Counted from the stretch's first letter, positions 30,166-40,105 are shown. The stretch: DNA of 64,000 nt from Permianibacter aggregans (GCF_009756665.1 NZ_CP037953.1:1364001-1428000), one strand, 5' to 3'. The notes: a model not told the origin generated them from the letters alone. Made by a program: numbers and translations.

Positions 30166-31239
30166 TCAAACTGACATGAATGGCACACGGGAAGTCACCC
30201 CGCACATCAGTTCGTAGGCAATGGTGCCGGCATGGTCGGCAACCTGTTCGATAGGCAACTCGGCGCCCCAGAGTACAGCGCGGGCGCCAATCGGTAGCTC
30301 GGCTTCCGGGCCCAAATCGACCGTGATCATATCCATCGATACCCGACCGACCAATGGCGCGATACGGCCATCGACCCAAACCGGTGTGCCGCTCGGGGCG
30401 TGGCGCGGATAGCCGTCACCATAGCCGATGGCGACGACGCCAATGGTGGTGTCGCGCTCGGCAACCCAGGCCGAGCCATAGCCAACCCGCTCACCTTTCT
30501 TCAGCCGGCGAGTCGAGAACACCTGCGATTCCAGCGTCATCACTGGCTGCAAGCCGTGTTCAGCGCCATGATGGCCGGGCAGCGGCGAGCTGCCATAAAG
30601 CATCAGCCCCGGCCGCACCCAGTCGTAATGGGTTTCCGGCCAGGCCAGCACGCCGGGTGAATTGGCCAGGCTCTTGTCGCCGGGCAGCTCGCGGGTCAGT
30701 TGCTGGAACAGCCGGTTCTGTTCGCCGGTCATCGGGTTGTCGATTTCATCGGCACAGGCCAGGTGCGATAACTGACCGACCGGTTGCTGCACCCAAGCCA
30801 GCTTGCTCAGGCGCTCAAACGCGTTCATCGCCTGTTCTGGCGGAAAACCCAGGCGGTGCATACCGGTATCGATTTTCAACCAGACTTTGATTGGCGTGTC
30901 GGTCGGCGTTTCTTCCAATTCACGCAGCTGTTTTTCATGGTGGACGACGGTGGTAAAACCGCGCTTGGCCATCAGCGGAATTTCGCGTGAGGCAAAAAAG
31001 CCTTCGAGCACGACGATTTCATTGCTGACGCCGCCATCGCGCAGCTCCAGCGCCTCTTCAACGCAGGCAACGCCGAGCGCTTCGGCCTCGCGCAGGGCAT
31101 GGCCAACGCGCAGCAGGCCGTGGCCATAACCATTGGCTTTCAGCATCGCCATGATTTTGGTGTTCGGCGCCAGCAGGCGGATGTGTTGGAGATTATGTTG
31201 AAGAGCGCTGATCGAAATCAGCGCGCGGGCAGCACGCAT
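30166..31239 (-). CDS. alr: Alanine racemase
   Basis: A 357-aa PLP enzyme giving D-Ala for peptidoglycan. The PLP lysine is in MAMLKANGYGHG, the second catalytic Tyr in GERVGYGSAW, with GYGDGYPRH and GRVSMDMITVDLG conserved. The ATG at 31239 (MRAARALISISALQHN) with AAGG upstream is preferred; a start at 31314 would add 25 non-homologous residues. In related genomes alr follows dnaB directly; here a five-gene operon separates them. Confidence 0.96.
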   Translation of the reverse strand: MRAARALISISALQHNLQHIRLLAPNTKIMAMLKANGYGHGLLRVGHALREAEALGVACVEEALELRDGGVSNEIVVLEGFFASREIPLMAKRGFTTVVHHEKQLRELEETPTDTPIKVWLKIDTGMHRLGFPPEQAMNAFERLSKLAWVQQPVGQLSHLACADEIDNPMTGEQNRLFQQLTRELPGDKSLANSPGVLAWPETHYDWVRPGLMLYGSSPLPGHHGAEHGLQPVMTLESQVFSTRRLKKGERVGYGSAWVAERDTTIGVVAIGYGDGYPRHAPSGTPVWVDGRIAPLVGRVSMDMITVDLGPEAELPIGARAVLWGAELPIEQVADHAGTIAYELMCGVTSRVPFMSV

Positions 31240-31412
31240 CGGTAAACCTTGTCGGCGAATAAAACGGATTTCGGCGGAAAAACTGGGTTTGCAGTGTACC
31301 GTCTGAAGAGACAATTGCCGAGTCAGCGTTGGCGATTTTGCCTGCTTTGTCTATTTGCCAGCAACGAACAAGGCTTGCTGTAACACGGGAACGACTGAGG
31401 CGGCCAACGCCC

Positions 31413-32204
31413 CTACATCTGACGGAACAGGTGCAGGTAACTGCGGCTGACGGGAAGCACCTCGTTGCGTCCCTTGAGATGAATGTCAGCCGTTTCATTG
31501 TCGCCGCGCCTGACATGGCTGATGGCGCGAAGGTTGACCACAACCGAGCGATGCACCTGCGCGAACTGCGCAGGGTCAAGTTGCGCGGTGATTTCCTTCA
31601 GCGACATGCGCACTAGCGCTTCCGCCGGCTGGCCGTTGTCACCGCGCCAGGCGATCAAGGTGTACTTGGTATCGGAACGCAGGAAGTCGATGTCATCGAC
31701 CGCGATCAGCCGCACATTGTTACCCATCTGCGCCCGAATCCATTTTAGTGCTGAAGGCACACCACTGCGAAGTTCGGCAATTTGCGCAGTCAGCTGTTGC
31801 AGCAGCGCTTCCGTGTTCAGTGCCGGTTCTGCTGCGCGCATGCGCTCTTTTACGCGCGCGACCGTTTCTGCCAGCCGTGCGCATTCCACTGGCTTCATCA
31901 CGTAATCGAGCACGCCCTGGGCAAACGCTTGCACGGCGTAATGATCGAATGCGGTAACGAATACCAGATGGGCCCGATGGCCAATTTTCTGCGCCGCTTC
32001 CACGCCGCTCATGCCGGGCATCTGGACATCGAGAAAGCAAACATCCGGGTGGCGCTCCTCAAAATGCTTTACCGCGTCGCGGCCATTGCGCGCCTCGGCG
32101 ATGATCTCGAGTTCTGGCCATACTTGTTGCAACTGGCGAGCAAGCGCTTCGCGCAACAAGGGCTCATCATCGGCGATTAATGCTGTCGGCCGGGATGCTG
32201 TCAT
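31413..32204 (-). CDS. LytTR-family response regulator
   Basis: A 263-aa regulator: receiver domain at about 8-125 with DDEP acidic pocket, the phospho-accepting Asp in PDVCFLDVQMPGMSG, Thr-like FVTAFDHYA and Lys in YVMKPVE; then a LytTR DNA-binding domain (about 150-260; LRSDTKYTLIAWRGD, FAQVHRSVVVNLRAI, LPVSRSYL). Binds direct-repeat promoters in this family. Its start overlaps the kinase stop by 4 bp (ATGA), so the two are a two-component pair. Confidence 0.93.
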   Translation of the reverse strand: MTASRPTALIADDEPLLREALARQLQQVWPELEIIAEARNGRDAVKHFEERHPDVCFLDVQMPGMSGVEAAQKIGHRAHLVFVTAFDHYAVQAFAQGVLDYVMKPVECARLAETVARVKERMRAAEPALNTEALLQQLTAQIAELRSGVPSALKWIRAQMGNNVRLIAVDDIDFLRSDTKYTLIAWRGDNGQPAEALVRMSLKEITAQLDPAQFAQVHRSVVVNLRAISHVRRGDNETADIHLKGRNEVLPVSRSYLHLFRQM

Positions 32205-33349
32205 GCTGAAATTCCTCGTGCCGGCAGATCAAGTTCCGCACGTACGCCACGGGGTTGTTGCTCGCTGATGCGCAACTCCGCTTCGTCACCGAAAACCAGT
32301 TGCAGCCGCTCGCGTAGTGTCGACAGACCGGTACCCAATCCGCGCCCAGCCTTGCCAAGGCCAATACCGGTATCGCTGACGCGCACCAGGCAGCGTTCGC
32401 CTGTGCGCTCCACAAAGATATCAATGCGACCGCCTTCCTCGCTCGGGTCGATACCATGCCGAACGGCATTTTCGACCAGCGTCAACAAGGTCATCGGCGG
32501 ACAACGCAAACCCGTCGTCGTGCTGTCGACGTGCAGGGCAAACTGCAGCCGATCCGGCATCCGCATGCGCATCAGATCAAGGTAGGCGCGCACCAGATCC
32601 AGTTCCAGGCCCAGTGTCGTAACCGGTTCATGCAGTCGTGGCACTGCGGCCCGCAAATAAGCGATCAGGCTGCGCAATACCGACGGCGCCTTCGGCGACC
32701 CTGACTCCACCAGTGCCTGCACATTGGCGAGCGTATTGAACAGAAAATGCGGCGCAACCTGCGCCTGCAACAGGTGCAGACGCGCATCGGTTGCCTGACG
32801 TTCCAGCTCACTGCGCTCAAGTTCGAATGCCAGCGCCTGGTGGCGGGCGATCGCGTCCTTCTGCCGCACCAGCGCACCGAGTGCGGCCCACGGCGCAAGC
32901 AGAACACCGAGCACGGTCAATATCATGAAACCTCCCAACCGATCCTGGACTTGCCAGAACGGCGGTGCGTCCGCAGGTGTGGAAGCCAGATAAATGCAGA
33001 ACGTGGTTACCGGCATAGCCAAGCCTACCGCGAGAACCTGTAGCACCCACCGCGCCAACCAAGACGGCAAACGGCGCGGCCATTGTTCGAACAGGCCAAA
33101 AACCAGCATCGCGACAAAAGCAATACCGACGGTGCGGACCACGATGGACATTACGCCCGACTGCCAGAAAGTCAGTCCCATCAGCAGGCCAAGGCTGAGC
33201 GAAACGATAAGCACGAACGACACCCGCCGCCAGTTCAGCAGTAGCGCGATTCCTTTCGGAGCAGGTTTAAGTTTTTTTTGCATGCCTTCAGCATAATCGA
33301 TGCCGCCCAGGCCGTCGCCAGGCAGTTGAGCACTGGGATACGGCTTCAT
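32201..33349 (-). CDS. LytS/YehU-type sensor histidine kinase
   Basis: A 382-aa membrane kinase. Several N-terminal hydrophobic segments (about residues 40-150) are followed by a His_kinase domain with the phospho-accepting His in APHFLFNTLANVQALV, N-box LVENAVRHGID and glycine boxes DTGIGLGKAGRGLGTGLSTL. The ATG at 33349 overlaps the upstream gene's stop (ATGA), the best evidence for this start; longer in-frame starts exist. It likely senses a membrane or envelope signal and phosphorylates the LytTR partner. Confidence 0.91.
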   Translation of the reverse strand: MKPYPSAQLPGDGLGGIDYAEGMQKKLKPAPKGIALLLNWRRVSFVLIVSLSLGLLMGLTFWQSGVMSIVVRTVGIAFVAMLVFGLFEQWPRRLPSWLARWVLQVLAVGLAMPVTTFCIYLASTPADAPPFWQVQDRLGGFMILTVLGVLLAPWAALGALVRQKDAIARHQALAFELERSELERQATDARLHLLQAQVAPHFLFNTLANVQALVESGSPKAPSVLRSLIAYLRAAVPRLHEPVTTLGLELDLVRAYLDLMRMRMPDRLQFALHVDSTTTGLRCPPMTLLTLVENAVRHGIDPSEEGGRIDIFVERTGERCLVRVSDTGIGLGKAGRGLGTGLSTLRERLQLVFGDEAELRISEQQPRGVRAELDLPARGISA

Positions 33350-33753
33350 GCCCAACGCGCCGACGGCGTCCGCACGTAATGCCGGTACAGGTAGCGCCAA
33401 GGCAGCACCAACGGCACCAGCACAACCCCCATCGCGCAGGCAAATAGTGATTCCCGGGCATATGCATCAAGCCCTGGACCTGCCCACATCGGCAAGGCAA
33501 ACGCGACAATCCAGATCACCTTCCACAGCAACTCGAAGATCAGCAAAGGCAACATCTGCAACGGATAACGCAAGCCGAGCAAAGCAACCAGCGCCAGTGC
33601 GCCCAGCAAGGAACGAACCACAGAGCCGGGATTGGCAACGACCGATGCCGGCGCAATGATGGACGGCCAGATCGTGATGCCCAAGCCTACTGCGATCAGC
33701 AGGTACATTGCTCGCAACAGGTACAGCCGAAATAGACTAACTTCTTCCGACAT
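33346..33753 (-). CDS. Four-helix membrane protein in the LytS/LytTR operon
   Basis: A 135-aa protein from the ATG at 33753 (MSEEVSLFRLYLLRAMYLLI); a longer frame to 33810 adds 19 residues without clear function. Four hydrophobic segments span nearly the whole chain. No catalytic motif seen. Its stop overlaps the kinase start, so it could be the sensor input partner of the kinase or its regulated product. No family named with confidence. Confidence 0.7.
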   Translation of the reverse strand: MSEEVSLFRLYLLRAMYLLIAVGLGITIWPSIIAPASVVANPGSVVRSLLGALALVALLGLRYPLQMLPLLIFELLWKVIWIVAFALPMWAGPGLDAYARESLFACAMGVVLVPLVLPWRYLYRHYVRTPSARWA

Positions 33754-33810
33754 GGCATCTGCTCTCCGTGAAGGGATGGACTCGCGCAAAGGGGTGCCTT
33801 GATTCAGCAA

Positions 33811-34674
33811 CTAGGGAAAAGGCAAAGGCGCGCCCGAGATGAGTATCTGCGAAAACATGCCGAACCCCAATATCCCGAGCGACATCAGTATGGTGATCAT
33901 CACCAGCCCTCCGGCGAACAGGGCTTTTGCGATCGCACTCTGGCTTTCTTTGGCGCGCAGGTAGATTTCCAGCACCGCGAGCGGCACCAGGTAACAGCCG
34001 AATGTCCAGAAATAAAAAAGGGATCGCTGAATGAAGCCTCCCGGCCAAGCAATTGATTGACGACGAAGTAGCCGAACACACCGATACGCAGAAACCATTG
34101 CGCGTTTGACACCAGGTAAAGACGCAGCGCCCAGCGACGATGGGTGGCGAAACGTCGCGCCAGTGCCGTGCGTAGCGTAAGCGTGGCAAACAGCAGAATG
34201 AGCACACCATTGATGCTCGGCGAGAGTTCCGTCAGCGTCTGCGGCGGCTCAAGCCGGATCCATGCGAGATAGAAACCGCTCAGACTCAAGATCACGACCG
34301 TGGCAAGAAAAACGCGCCCATTCCAGCGATGAAACGTCGGCGCATGCGTGCGCAGCCAGGGAATCAGTTGTAGTGCGCCACCGAGCGCCACGATACCTGC
34401 GCCCAGCGCATGGCCGAGAAAAACCATATTGCCCGCGACGTCGCCGGCAATATACGGCGTCGCACCCAACGCCTTCAGCCGGTTCCTGTTTTCAAAGCTG
34501 CCGGACCATGTCGAAGGGAGGTAGAAACTCGCGATGTAATAAAAAAAAAAACTGGCCGAACAACGCCGCACACAGCCACAGCGTCGCGGCACCGCGCAAC
34601 ATGCGATCAGCGGTGAACATTCCGGTGGCAAACGACGTCGGCATGACTGGCGCCGGAAAACCGATGCTTTTCAT
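33811..34674 (-). pseudogene. DUF2306-like membrane protein, broken by two homopolymer indels
   Basis: Three frames together read as one membrane protein of about 288 aa. Frame 1 starts at the ATG at 34674 (MKSIGFPAPVMPTSFATG) and breaks in a run of 11 T (plus strand A at 34541-34551); ten T would restore frame into YYIASFYLPSTWSGSFENR. The central frame has GHALGAGIVALGGALQLIPW and RRWALRLYLVSNAQWFLRIG, with a second break in a run of six T near 34014; seven T restore YFWTFGCYLVPLAVLEIYLR to the end. Either decayed, phase-variable or two base-call errors. It overlaps the gene upstream by 4 bp. Confidence 0.72.
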
Positions 34675-35354
34675 AGCTTGCCACCCGCTGATTTCAGATA
34701 TCGCACGGCGCGTTCACGTTTCCACAGCACACGCACCAGCCACCAGAACAGCAGAAACGTGACCAGGAGTACCGGGATGGCAAGCAAAGCCGTCTTGCGC
34801 ATCGGTTCCGGGAAGAATGTCGCCTGGCCGAGAAAGAAGGAGGTCGTCGCAATCCACATTGCAAACGTCATGCGCCAAAGATGCCGCGCCAGCCGATGAC
34901 CACCGCTGATTTGCCCCGCCCATAACAGGCGTGCGTCGAGCCCTGCTCCGAGCAGACCGGCAATCGCGAACAGAAAAAGCGGTGGCGCAGGCACGTGGTC
35001 GACAAGCCCGCTTGGACTTGCCAACGCGTCGAAGCCAAGGTCGAAGGCGCGCATGCTTATCGTCACTGCGATCAGCATCAGAGCGGCCGTTACCAGCCGC
35101 ATTTCTGCAACCGATCGGCGCACCGTCAGCAGCCCGGTCACGACCAGGTAAAACGTCAGTGTCGCCGCTACCACGTTCACCCGATTCGGCGAGTAGAAAA
35201 GCGCCATTACCCCGGCGCTGGTCGTCATCAACAGCATCGCCGCGACGAATACCGCGCCGCTGTGACGGTGCAACGGCGAGCCTTTGCTGGCATACAGCGC
35301 CACCGCTCCGGCAGCAAGCGCCAGCAATCCGGCAACAATATGGATAAGCTTCAT
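34671..35354 (-). CDS. Multi-pass membrane protein, DUF2306-like
   Basis: A 227-aa protein with about seven hydrophobic segments. N-terminal IHIVAGLLALAAGAVALY and SPLHRHSGAVFVAAML resemble the paired His/Arg-containing helices of DUF2306-type proteins. First gene of the five-gene minus-strand operon ending in the response regulator; ATG start, and ATGA overlap with the next gene. Role unknown. Confidence 0.75.
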   Translation of the reverse strand: MKLIHIVAGLLALAAGAVALYASKGSPLHRHSGAVFVAAMLLMTTSAGVMALFYSPNRVNVVAATLTFYLVVTGLLTVRRSVAEMRLVTAALMLIAVTISMRAFDLGFDALASPSGLVDHVPAPPLFLFAIAGLLGAGLDARLLWAGQISGGHRLARHLWRMTFAMWIATTSFFLGQATFFPEPMRKTALLAIPVLLVTFLLFWWLVRVLWKRERAVRYLKSAGGKL

Positions 35355-35661
35355 ACTATTTCCCCACGACCGGGATGTCGTTGGAGCTGAGTATGGAAAG
35401 GCGTGTGATTTGCGAAAAGAGGGATCTGACGAGCCACGGTCAGAGGGGCGCGAACGACGAAAATTAGCGCTAATGGGGTTCGTATAAGGCTAGGCCAGCA
35501 TGCCGCTCGCGAGGGAGAAAAAGGAGACAAATCGGCAGGAAAGCCGAATCGGCCTAGCCACTAGAGGGTGAGCACCACGGCCGCAAGCGCTCCGTATGCT
35601 TGACAGCATTTCCTACGGAGCAGATGGCGAATGAATGGAGCAGAATGTGGCGGACAATTAG
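35355..35661. other. Intergenic region between the LytS/LytTR operon and dnaB, with one hairpin
   Basis: A 307-bp gap without a gene. At 35589-35621 GCTCCGTA pairs perfectly with TACGGAGC, and TGCT/AGCA pair inside, giving a hairpin just after dnaB on the minus strand but without a T-run. The rest should hold the promoter of the membrane/two-component operon; no confident boxes are seen. Confidence 0.5.
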
Positions 35662-37029
35662 TTAGTAATACTCCCCCATCTCCGGGGCAAAATTCTTGAA
35701 GCGGGTATAGCGGCCCTGGAAGGTCAGCTTGATGTCGCCAATCGGGCCGTTACGCTGTTTGCGGATCAGCACCTCGGCCATGCCTTTGTTGTCCGGCTTG
35801 TCCTTGTGATAGACCTCGTCGCGGTAGATACAGAGGATCACGTCGGCGTCCTGTTCGATAGCGCCCGATTCGCGCAAATCGGCCATGACCGGGCGTTTGT
35901 CGGTGCGCTGCTCCAGCGCGCGGTTCAACTGCGACAGCGCAATGACCGGACAATTGAGTTCTTTCGCCAAACCTTTCAAGGCCCGGGAAATTTCCGAGAT
36001 CTCGGCAGTACGGTTATCGGAGGCGCTGTCACCACGCATCAGCTGCAAGTAGTCGACCATGACCAGCGAAACGCCGTCATGCTGACGCGCCACCCGGCGG
36101 GCACGGGCGCGCAGCTCCAACGGCGACAAGCCGGCGGTATCGTCGATATATAAGTTGTTGCGTTCTTTCAGCATCGCGACGACGCTGAACACCCGGTCCC
36201 AGTCCGGTGAATCGAGCTGGCCGGAACGTACTTTCTGGTATTCGATGGTGCCGAGCGAGGCAATCGAACGCAGAATCAAGTGCTCGGCCGGCATCTCCAT
36301 CGAGAACACCAGCACCGGCTTTTCCGCTTTCATCATCGCGTGTTCGCAGAGGTTCATCGCAAACGTGGTTTTACCCATCGACGGACGCGCCGCAACGATG
36401 ATCAAATCGCCGCGCTGCATGCCGGAGGTCATTTCATCGAGGTCATCAAAACCGGTGGAAAGTCCGGTCAGGCCTTGCGTCTTGCCGACTTCTTCCAGGT
36501 GGGAGACGACGCCTTTCAGCATCGAGCCGACAATCTTCGGGCCGGAGTCGGCACGACCGCGTTTCTCTTTGATCGCGAACACTTTCTGCTCGGCCATGTC
36601 GAGCAACTCCAGCACCTGCCGGCCTTTCGGGAAAAACGCCGTGTCGGCGATTTCATTGGCAGCGCCGATCATTTCGCGCAGCAGGGCACGCTCGCGAACG
36701 ATATTGGCGTAGGAAAGAATATTGGCGGCTGATGGTGTGTTCTTGGCCAAGTCCGCCAGATACGGCAGACCGCCGACACTGCTGGCTTCGCCTTCCAGCT
36801 CCAGCTGCTCGAACACGGTGACCGCGTCGACCGGCTGCGAAGCAGCCGATAGCTTGGCCATCGCCTTGAAAATCTTGCGGTGATCTTCGCGGTAAAAATC
36901 GTCGGCGACAATGGCCTCGGCGACCCGTTCCCAGGCGCCAGCATCGAGCATCAAGCCGCCCAGCACCGCCTGCTCAGCTTCGATGGAATGTGGGGGAGCT
37001 TTGATATCAGCGTAATCGCGGTCGGCCAT
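35662..37029 (-). CDS. dnaB: Replicative DNA helicase DnaB
   Basis: A 455-aa hexameric helicase that unwinds DNA at the fork. The ATG at 37029 (MADRDYADIKAPPHS) matches the family; an upstream in-frame start at 37107 would add 26 odd residues. N-terminal primase-binding domain (SIEAEQAVLGGLMLD), then RecA-like core with Walker A ARPSMGKTTFA, Walker B VSLVMVDYLQLM and the ALSQLNR and GPIGDIKLTFQGRYTRF segments. No intein. The usual neighbour alr is displaced. Confidence 0.97.
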   Translation of the reverse strand: MADRDYADIKAPPHSIEAEQAVLGGLMLDAGAWERVAEAIVADDFYREDHRKIFKAMAKLSAASQPVDAVTVFEQLELEGEASSVGGLPYLADLAKNTPSAANILSYANIVRERALLREMIGAANEIADTAFFPKGRQVLELLDMAEQKVFAIKEKRGRADSGPKIVGSMLKGVVSHLEEVGKTQGLTGLSTGFDDLDEMTSGMQRGDLIIVAARPSMGKTTFAMNLCEHAMMKAEKPVLVFSMEMPAEHLILRSIASLGTIEYQKVRSGQLDSPDWDRVFSVVAMLKERNNLYIDDTAGLSPLELRARARRVARQHDGVSLVMVDYLQLMRGDSASDNRTAEISEISRALKGLAKELNCPVIALSQLNRALEQRTDKRPVMADLRESGAIEQDADVILCIYRDEVYHKDKPDNKGMAEVLIRKQRNGPIGDIKLTFQGRYTRFKNFAPEMGEYY

Positions 37030-37215
37030 AAACATTACTTCAAACAACAAAAGGCCAGCCATTCTATGCCATGGCCAGCCGGGTGCAATGGCAGCAGCGC
37101 ATATCACAGCGCGGCAACACGATTCCCACAGAGATATCCACAGGCACGCTTGCTTAACGTCGTCGAAAAATGGCTGGCCTATACTTCCAGGACCCCGAGA
37201 TGCCCAGTATCGACA

Positions 37216-37968
37216 ATGACCTGGTTTCGAGCGCTACGTTTTTGCTTACCGTTTTTCCACATCGCCGCGGTTTGGGCGAACGCTCCAGAACCGGTTTTGT
37301 TGGTAACCGAATCAGAACCGCCGTTGCAGTACGAACAAGACGGCGAGATCCAAGGCGTAGCAGCCTCGGTCGTCAAAGCAATATTCCGTCGCGCGAAATT
37401 GACGCCGGAAATTCAGATGCTGCCATGGGCGCGCGCCTACCGCCAGGCATCACAACAGGCCAACGTCGGCATTTTCAGCATCGCCCGTATTCCCCAACGT
37501 GAATCGTCATTTCATTGGATCGGACCTATCGTGCCGTATCGTTGGAGTGTGTTTCGCTTAAAGTCTCGCTCCGATATACACCTGCAAAACCTTGCCGACT
37601 TACATCAGTTTCAGGTCGGTGTCGTACTCGGTGATGTCGCGCATCACTATCTTTTGAGCAAGGGTTTCAGAGCGTTTCCCGAAGGCAATCTCAACACCTC
37701 AGCAACAGCAGAAATCGTGTTGAACAAACTGCGTGCCGGCCGTGTTGAGTTGATGCTGATGAGTGAACTGAGTTGCCAAACTCCGGAATGGCATTGCCAA
37801 CATTTTTCCCAAGCGCTGGAGTTACCCGAGATGGGTAATGGTCTTTATCTGGCGTTCCGTAAAGACTCCGACCCGAAGCTGATGCAAACACTGGATGCCG
37901 CGTTTGCCACGATGGTTAAGGACGGAACACTGAACCAACTTCAACAAGCGCTGCCTTCATCACCTTAA
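37216..37968 (+). CDS. Periplasmic solute-binding protein, family 3-like
   Basis: A protein of about 250 aa with signal peptide (FRALRFCLPFFHIAAVWA) and an SBP_bac_3-like fold: PVLLVTESEPPLQYEQDGE, GVAASVVKAIFRRA, QMLPWARAYRQASQQANVG and a C-terminal DAAFATMVKDGTLNQL. Many such stand-alone gammaproteobacterial proteins have no transporter nearby and their ligand is unknown; here too no permease gene is adjacent. ATG at 37216 is chosen for the signal peptide. Divergent from dnaB. Confidence 0.82.
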   Translation: MTWFRALRFCLPFFHIAAVWANAPEPVLLVTESEPPLQYEQDGEIQGVAASVVKAIFRRAKLTPEIQMLPWARAYRQASQQANVGIFSIARIPQRESSFHWIGPIVPYRWSVFRLKSRSDIHLQNLADLHQFQVGVVLGDVAHHYLLSKGFRAFPEGNLNTSATAEIVLNKLRAGRVELMLMSELSCQTPEWHCQHFSQALELPEMGNGLYLAFRKDSDPKLMQTLDAAFATMVKDGTLNQLQQALPSSP

Positions 37969-38125
37969 CGCAAGCACTTCATCCGAACACGCCATAGATT
38001 TCTCCGGCAATCGTACCAAGTATCGCCACGCCTCCCATTTCGAGTGACCCACCGCCTTATCAACGCCCAACATTGAAACCAGTTTTCCCGCTTCGCCGTC
38101 TTATGACTCCAATGGCAACACTGTC

Positions 38126-39592
38126 ATGAATTATTGCGGAGTTATCGTGTTTTATCGTAAAAAGTTTGTTTTCATTTTGGCCATGCTGACATCCGCATTT
38201 GCCCAGGCACAATCACCGCAGTTTCAGGTTGAGGTCAGCGCGGATAGCGTTCACGTCGAAGCGCAATACACGGTGCACGGCAAAACACTGGCTTTGTTCA
38301 ATGTGCAGCAAACCGAACAACTGCCAAATGGTCAGGCCGGTTTTATTCGCAATCTTGTCGTCAAAGATGCCGATGGCAAACCGGTAAAGTTCAAAGCCAC
38401 CGAAGATGGTGATTGGAATTTGGCGCGTGGCAACCAAACGGTAACCGTCAGCTACGATGTGGTGGCCGAGCACGGCAACTACCGCTGGCCGGCTGGCGAA
38501 GAGGAAGTTGCGTACCGGACCAATGACGGTTTGTTTTTTACCGGTTACGCATTGTTTATCGTGCCGGCCGAAAAAATGGATACCGATATCAGCGTAAAAT
38601 TTTCGTTGCCGACCGGTTGGCAAGCCAGCACGCCATGGCGCGCCACCGGCGACAATCAATTCCAGGTTTATAACCGCCGTGAATTGTTGGTCAACGCCAT
38701 GTTTTTTGGCGATGCCCATCGCGAAGTGCTGAAAGAAGGTGACTACGAATTGGAACTCGTGCTGGGGAAAAACTATGCGAACTCCAGCAAGCTGTTCACC
38801 GAAGTACTGCGCCCGATGTTGAAACACAGCACCGAACTATTTGGCAGCGCACCGAAGCGCAATCGCTATTTGATTATCGTCAACGAGGGAGCCAGCGGTG
38901 ATGGTGGTGCCTTTGAAGGCAGCTTCAGCCAGTTGATCAACGGTCCGGCCACTGAAAACAACCGGGTCGTTTGGGGTTATGTCATGGCCCATGAACTATT
39001 CCATTTCTGGAATGGCGTTGGCTTGGCGCCAGCCGCTGAAACAGAAGAATGGTTCAAAGAAGGCGTCACCGATTACATGACGTCATTGCTGCTGTATCGC
39101 CATGGCGTGTTCAACGAACAATGGTTTCACAAACGCCTGGAGACGATGTACACCCGCTACATGATCGGCAAGTTCTATCAACGCGCCAATGTCAGCCTGC
39201 AGGAAGCCGGATTGGATAAACAAAATCAGCGGGCATTGGTTTACGGCGGTGGCGCGCTGGTGGCGATAGCGCTCGAGGCCGAAATGCGCAAAGCCTCGAA
39301 CGGCGAAGCCGGTGTCGCGGAATTGCTGCGCGCGATGTACCAGGAGCTGGCCTTGCAGAACAAACCGTACACGCTGGAAGATATCCGCCGCTTGAGCAAG
39401 CAAATCAGCGGCTACGATCCGGCGCCACTGTTCGCCGAGCATGTCAGTGGCAAGGGCTACTTATCCTTAACCGAGCCATTGAAGCAGCTAGGTTTGAGCT
39501 TGGCGGCATTTGCCGAAGAAGCGACCGTCACGAGAGATGCTGCAGCCGATGAACTGGCGAGCAAAATTCATCAGAAAACGTTTGGTCTATAA
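38126..39592 (+). CDS. Secreted M61/M1-like zinc metallopeptidase
   Basis: A 488-aa exported gluzincin. Signal peptide (FVFILAMLTSAFAQAQ), a beta-rich N-terminal domain, and zinc motif HELFHFWNG near residue 290 with the third ligand Glu in EEWFKEGVTDYM about 20 residues later. This resembles M61 glycyl aminopeptidases and related secreted peptidases. No PDZ domain is fused, but a PDZ-protein gene lies immediately downstream on the other strand. ATG start. Confidence 0.85.
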   Translation: MNYCGVIVFYRKKFVFILAMLTSAFAQAQSPQFQVEVSADSVHVEAQYTVHGKTLALFNVQQTEQLPNGQAGFIRNLVVKDADGKPVKFKATEDGDWNLARGNQTVTVSYDVVAEHGNYRWPAGEEEVAYRTNDGLFFTGYALFIVPAEKMDTDISVKFSLPTGWQASTPWRATGDNQFQVYNRRELLVNAMFFGDAHREVLKEGDYELELVLGKNYANSSKLFTEVLRPMLKHSTELFGSAPKRNRYLIIVNEGASGDGGAFEGSFSQLINGPATENNRVVWGYVMAHELFHFWNGVGLAPAAETEEWFKEGVTDYMTSLLLYRHGVFNEQWFHKRLETMYTRYMIGKFYQRANVSLQEAGLDKQNQRALVYGGGALVAIALEAEMRKASNGEAGVAELLRAMYQELALQNKPYTLEDIRRLSKQISGYDPAPLFAEHVSGKGYLSLTEPLKQLGLSLAAFAEEATVTRDAAADELASKIHQKTFGL

Positions 39593-39604
39593 ACGTTGTT
39601 GCAG

Positions 39605-39634
39605 AAAAACACCGGCCAAGGCCGGTGTTTTTTT
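39605..39634. terminator. Strong bidirectional terminator
   Basis: AACACCGGCC and GGCCGGTGTT make a perfect 10-bp stem with a 2-base loop, flanked by A5 on the left and T7 on the right. It serves the plus-strand peptidase gene and the convergent minus-strand PDZ gene. Confidence 0.92.
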
Positions 39635-39636
39635 GA

Positions 39637-40086
39637 TTAGAAACTGACGTCCAGTTGCTGTTCCTTGCCATTACGGATAATGGTAAACGACAGACGCTGA
39701 CCGGCAGGCGCATTGGTGACAGCATTGATCACATCGCTAGCACCGCTGACGGCGTTTTTGTCAATGGCAATGATCAAATCATTACGCCGAAAACCGCTAC
39801 GCTCCGCCAGTGATGCCGGCGCAACAGCCTCGATAACGGCACCGGTTTGCCTTTTGTAAAACGCTTGATCTTGCGGACTCAAATTATTCAGCGCGATGCC
39901 AAGACGCCCTTGTGAGGCAGCAGGTGCAACCGGTGCCGCCAGCACACCACCACTGCCTGGTGAAGTCGTATTGACCGGCGGCGGCGTGTACACCGGCAGC
40001 GGATCGGTGGCCGAACCCAGTGCGCCGATGATTGCCGTACCGAACATCAGCGCCGCTAGCCCAGCGCGAAGTTGACGTTGCTTCAT
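39637..40086 (-). CDS. PDZ-domain periplasmic protein
   Basis: A 149-aa protein from the ATG at 40086 (MKQRQLRAGLAALMFGTAII), with a signal sequence or anchor, a Pro/Thr-rich linker (PLPVYTPPPVNTTSPGSGG) and one C-terminal PDZ domain (GAVIEAVAPASLAERSGFRR, NDLIIAIDKNAVSGASDVIN, LSFTIIRNGKEQQL). No protease domain, so probably a binding or scaffold protein for envelope proteins. 19 bp after the next upstream gene, likely in one operon with it. Confidence 0.85.
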   Translation of the reverse strand: MKQRQLRAGLAALMFGTAIIGALGSATDPLPVYTPPPVNTTSPGSGGVLAAPVAPAASQGRLGIALNNLSPQDQAFYKRQTGAVIEAVAPASLAERSGFRRNDLIIAIDKNAVSGASDVINAVTNAPAGQRLSFTIIRNGKEQQLDVSF

Positions 40087-40105
40087 GCGCTTGTCTCCGA
40101 AACGT

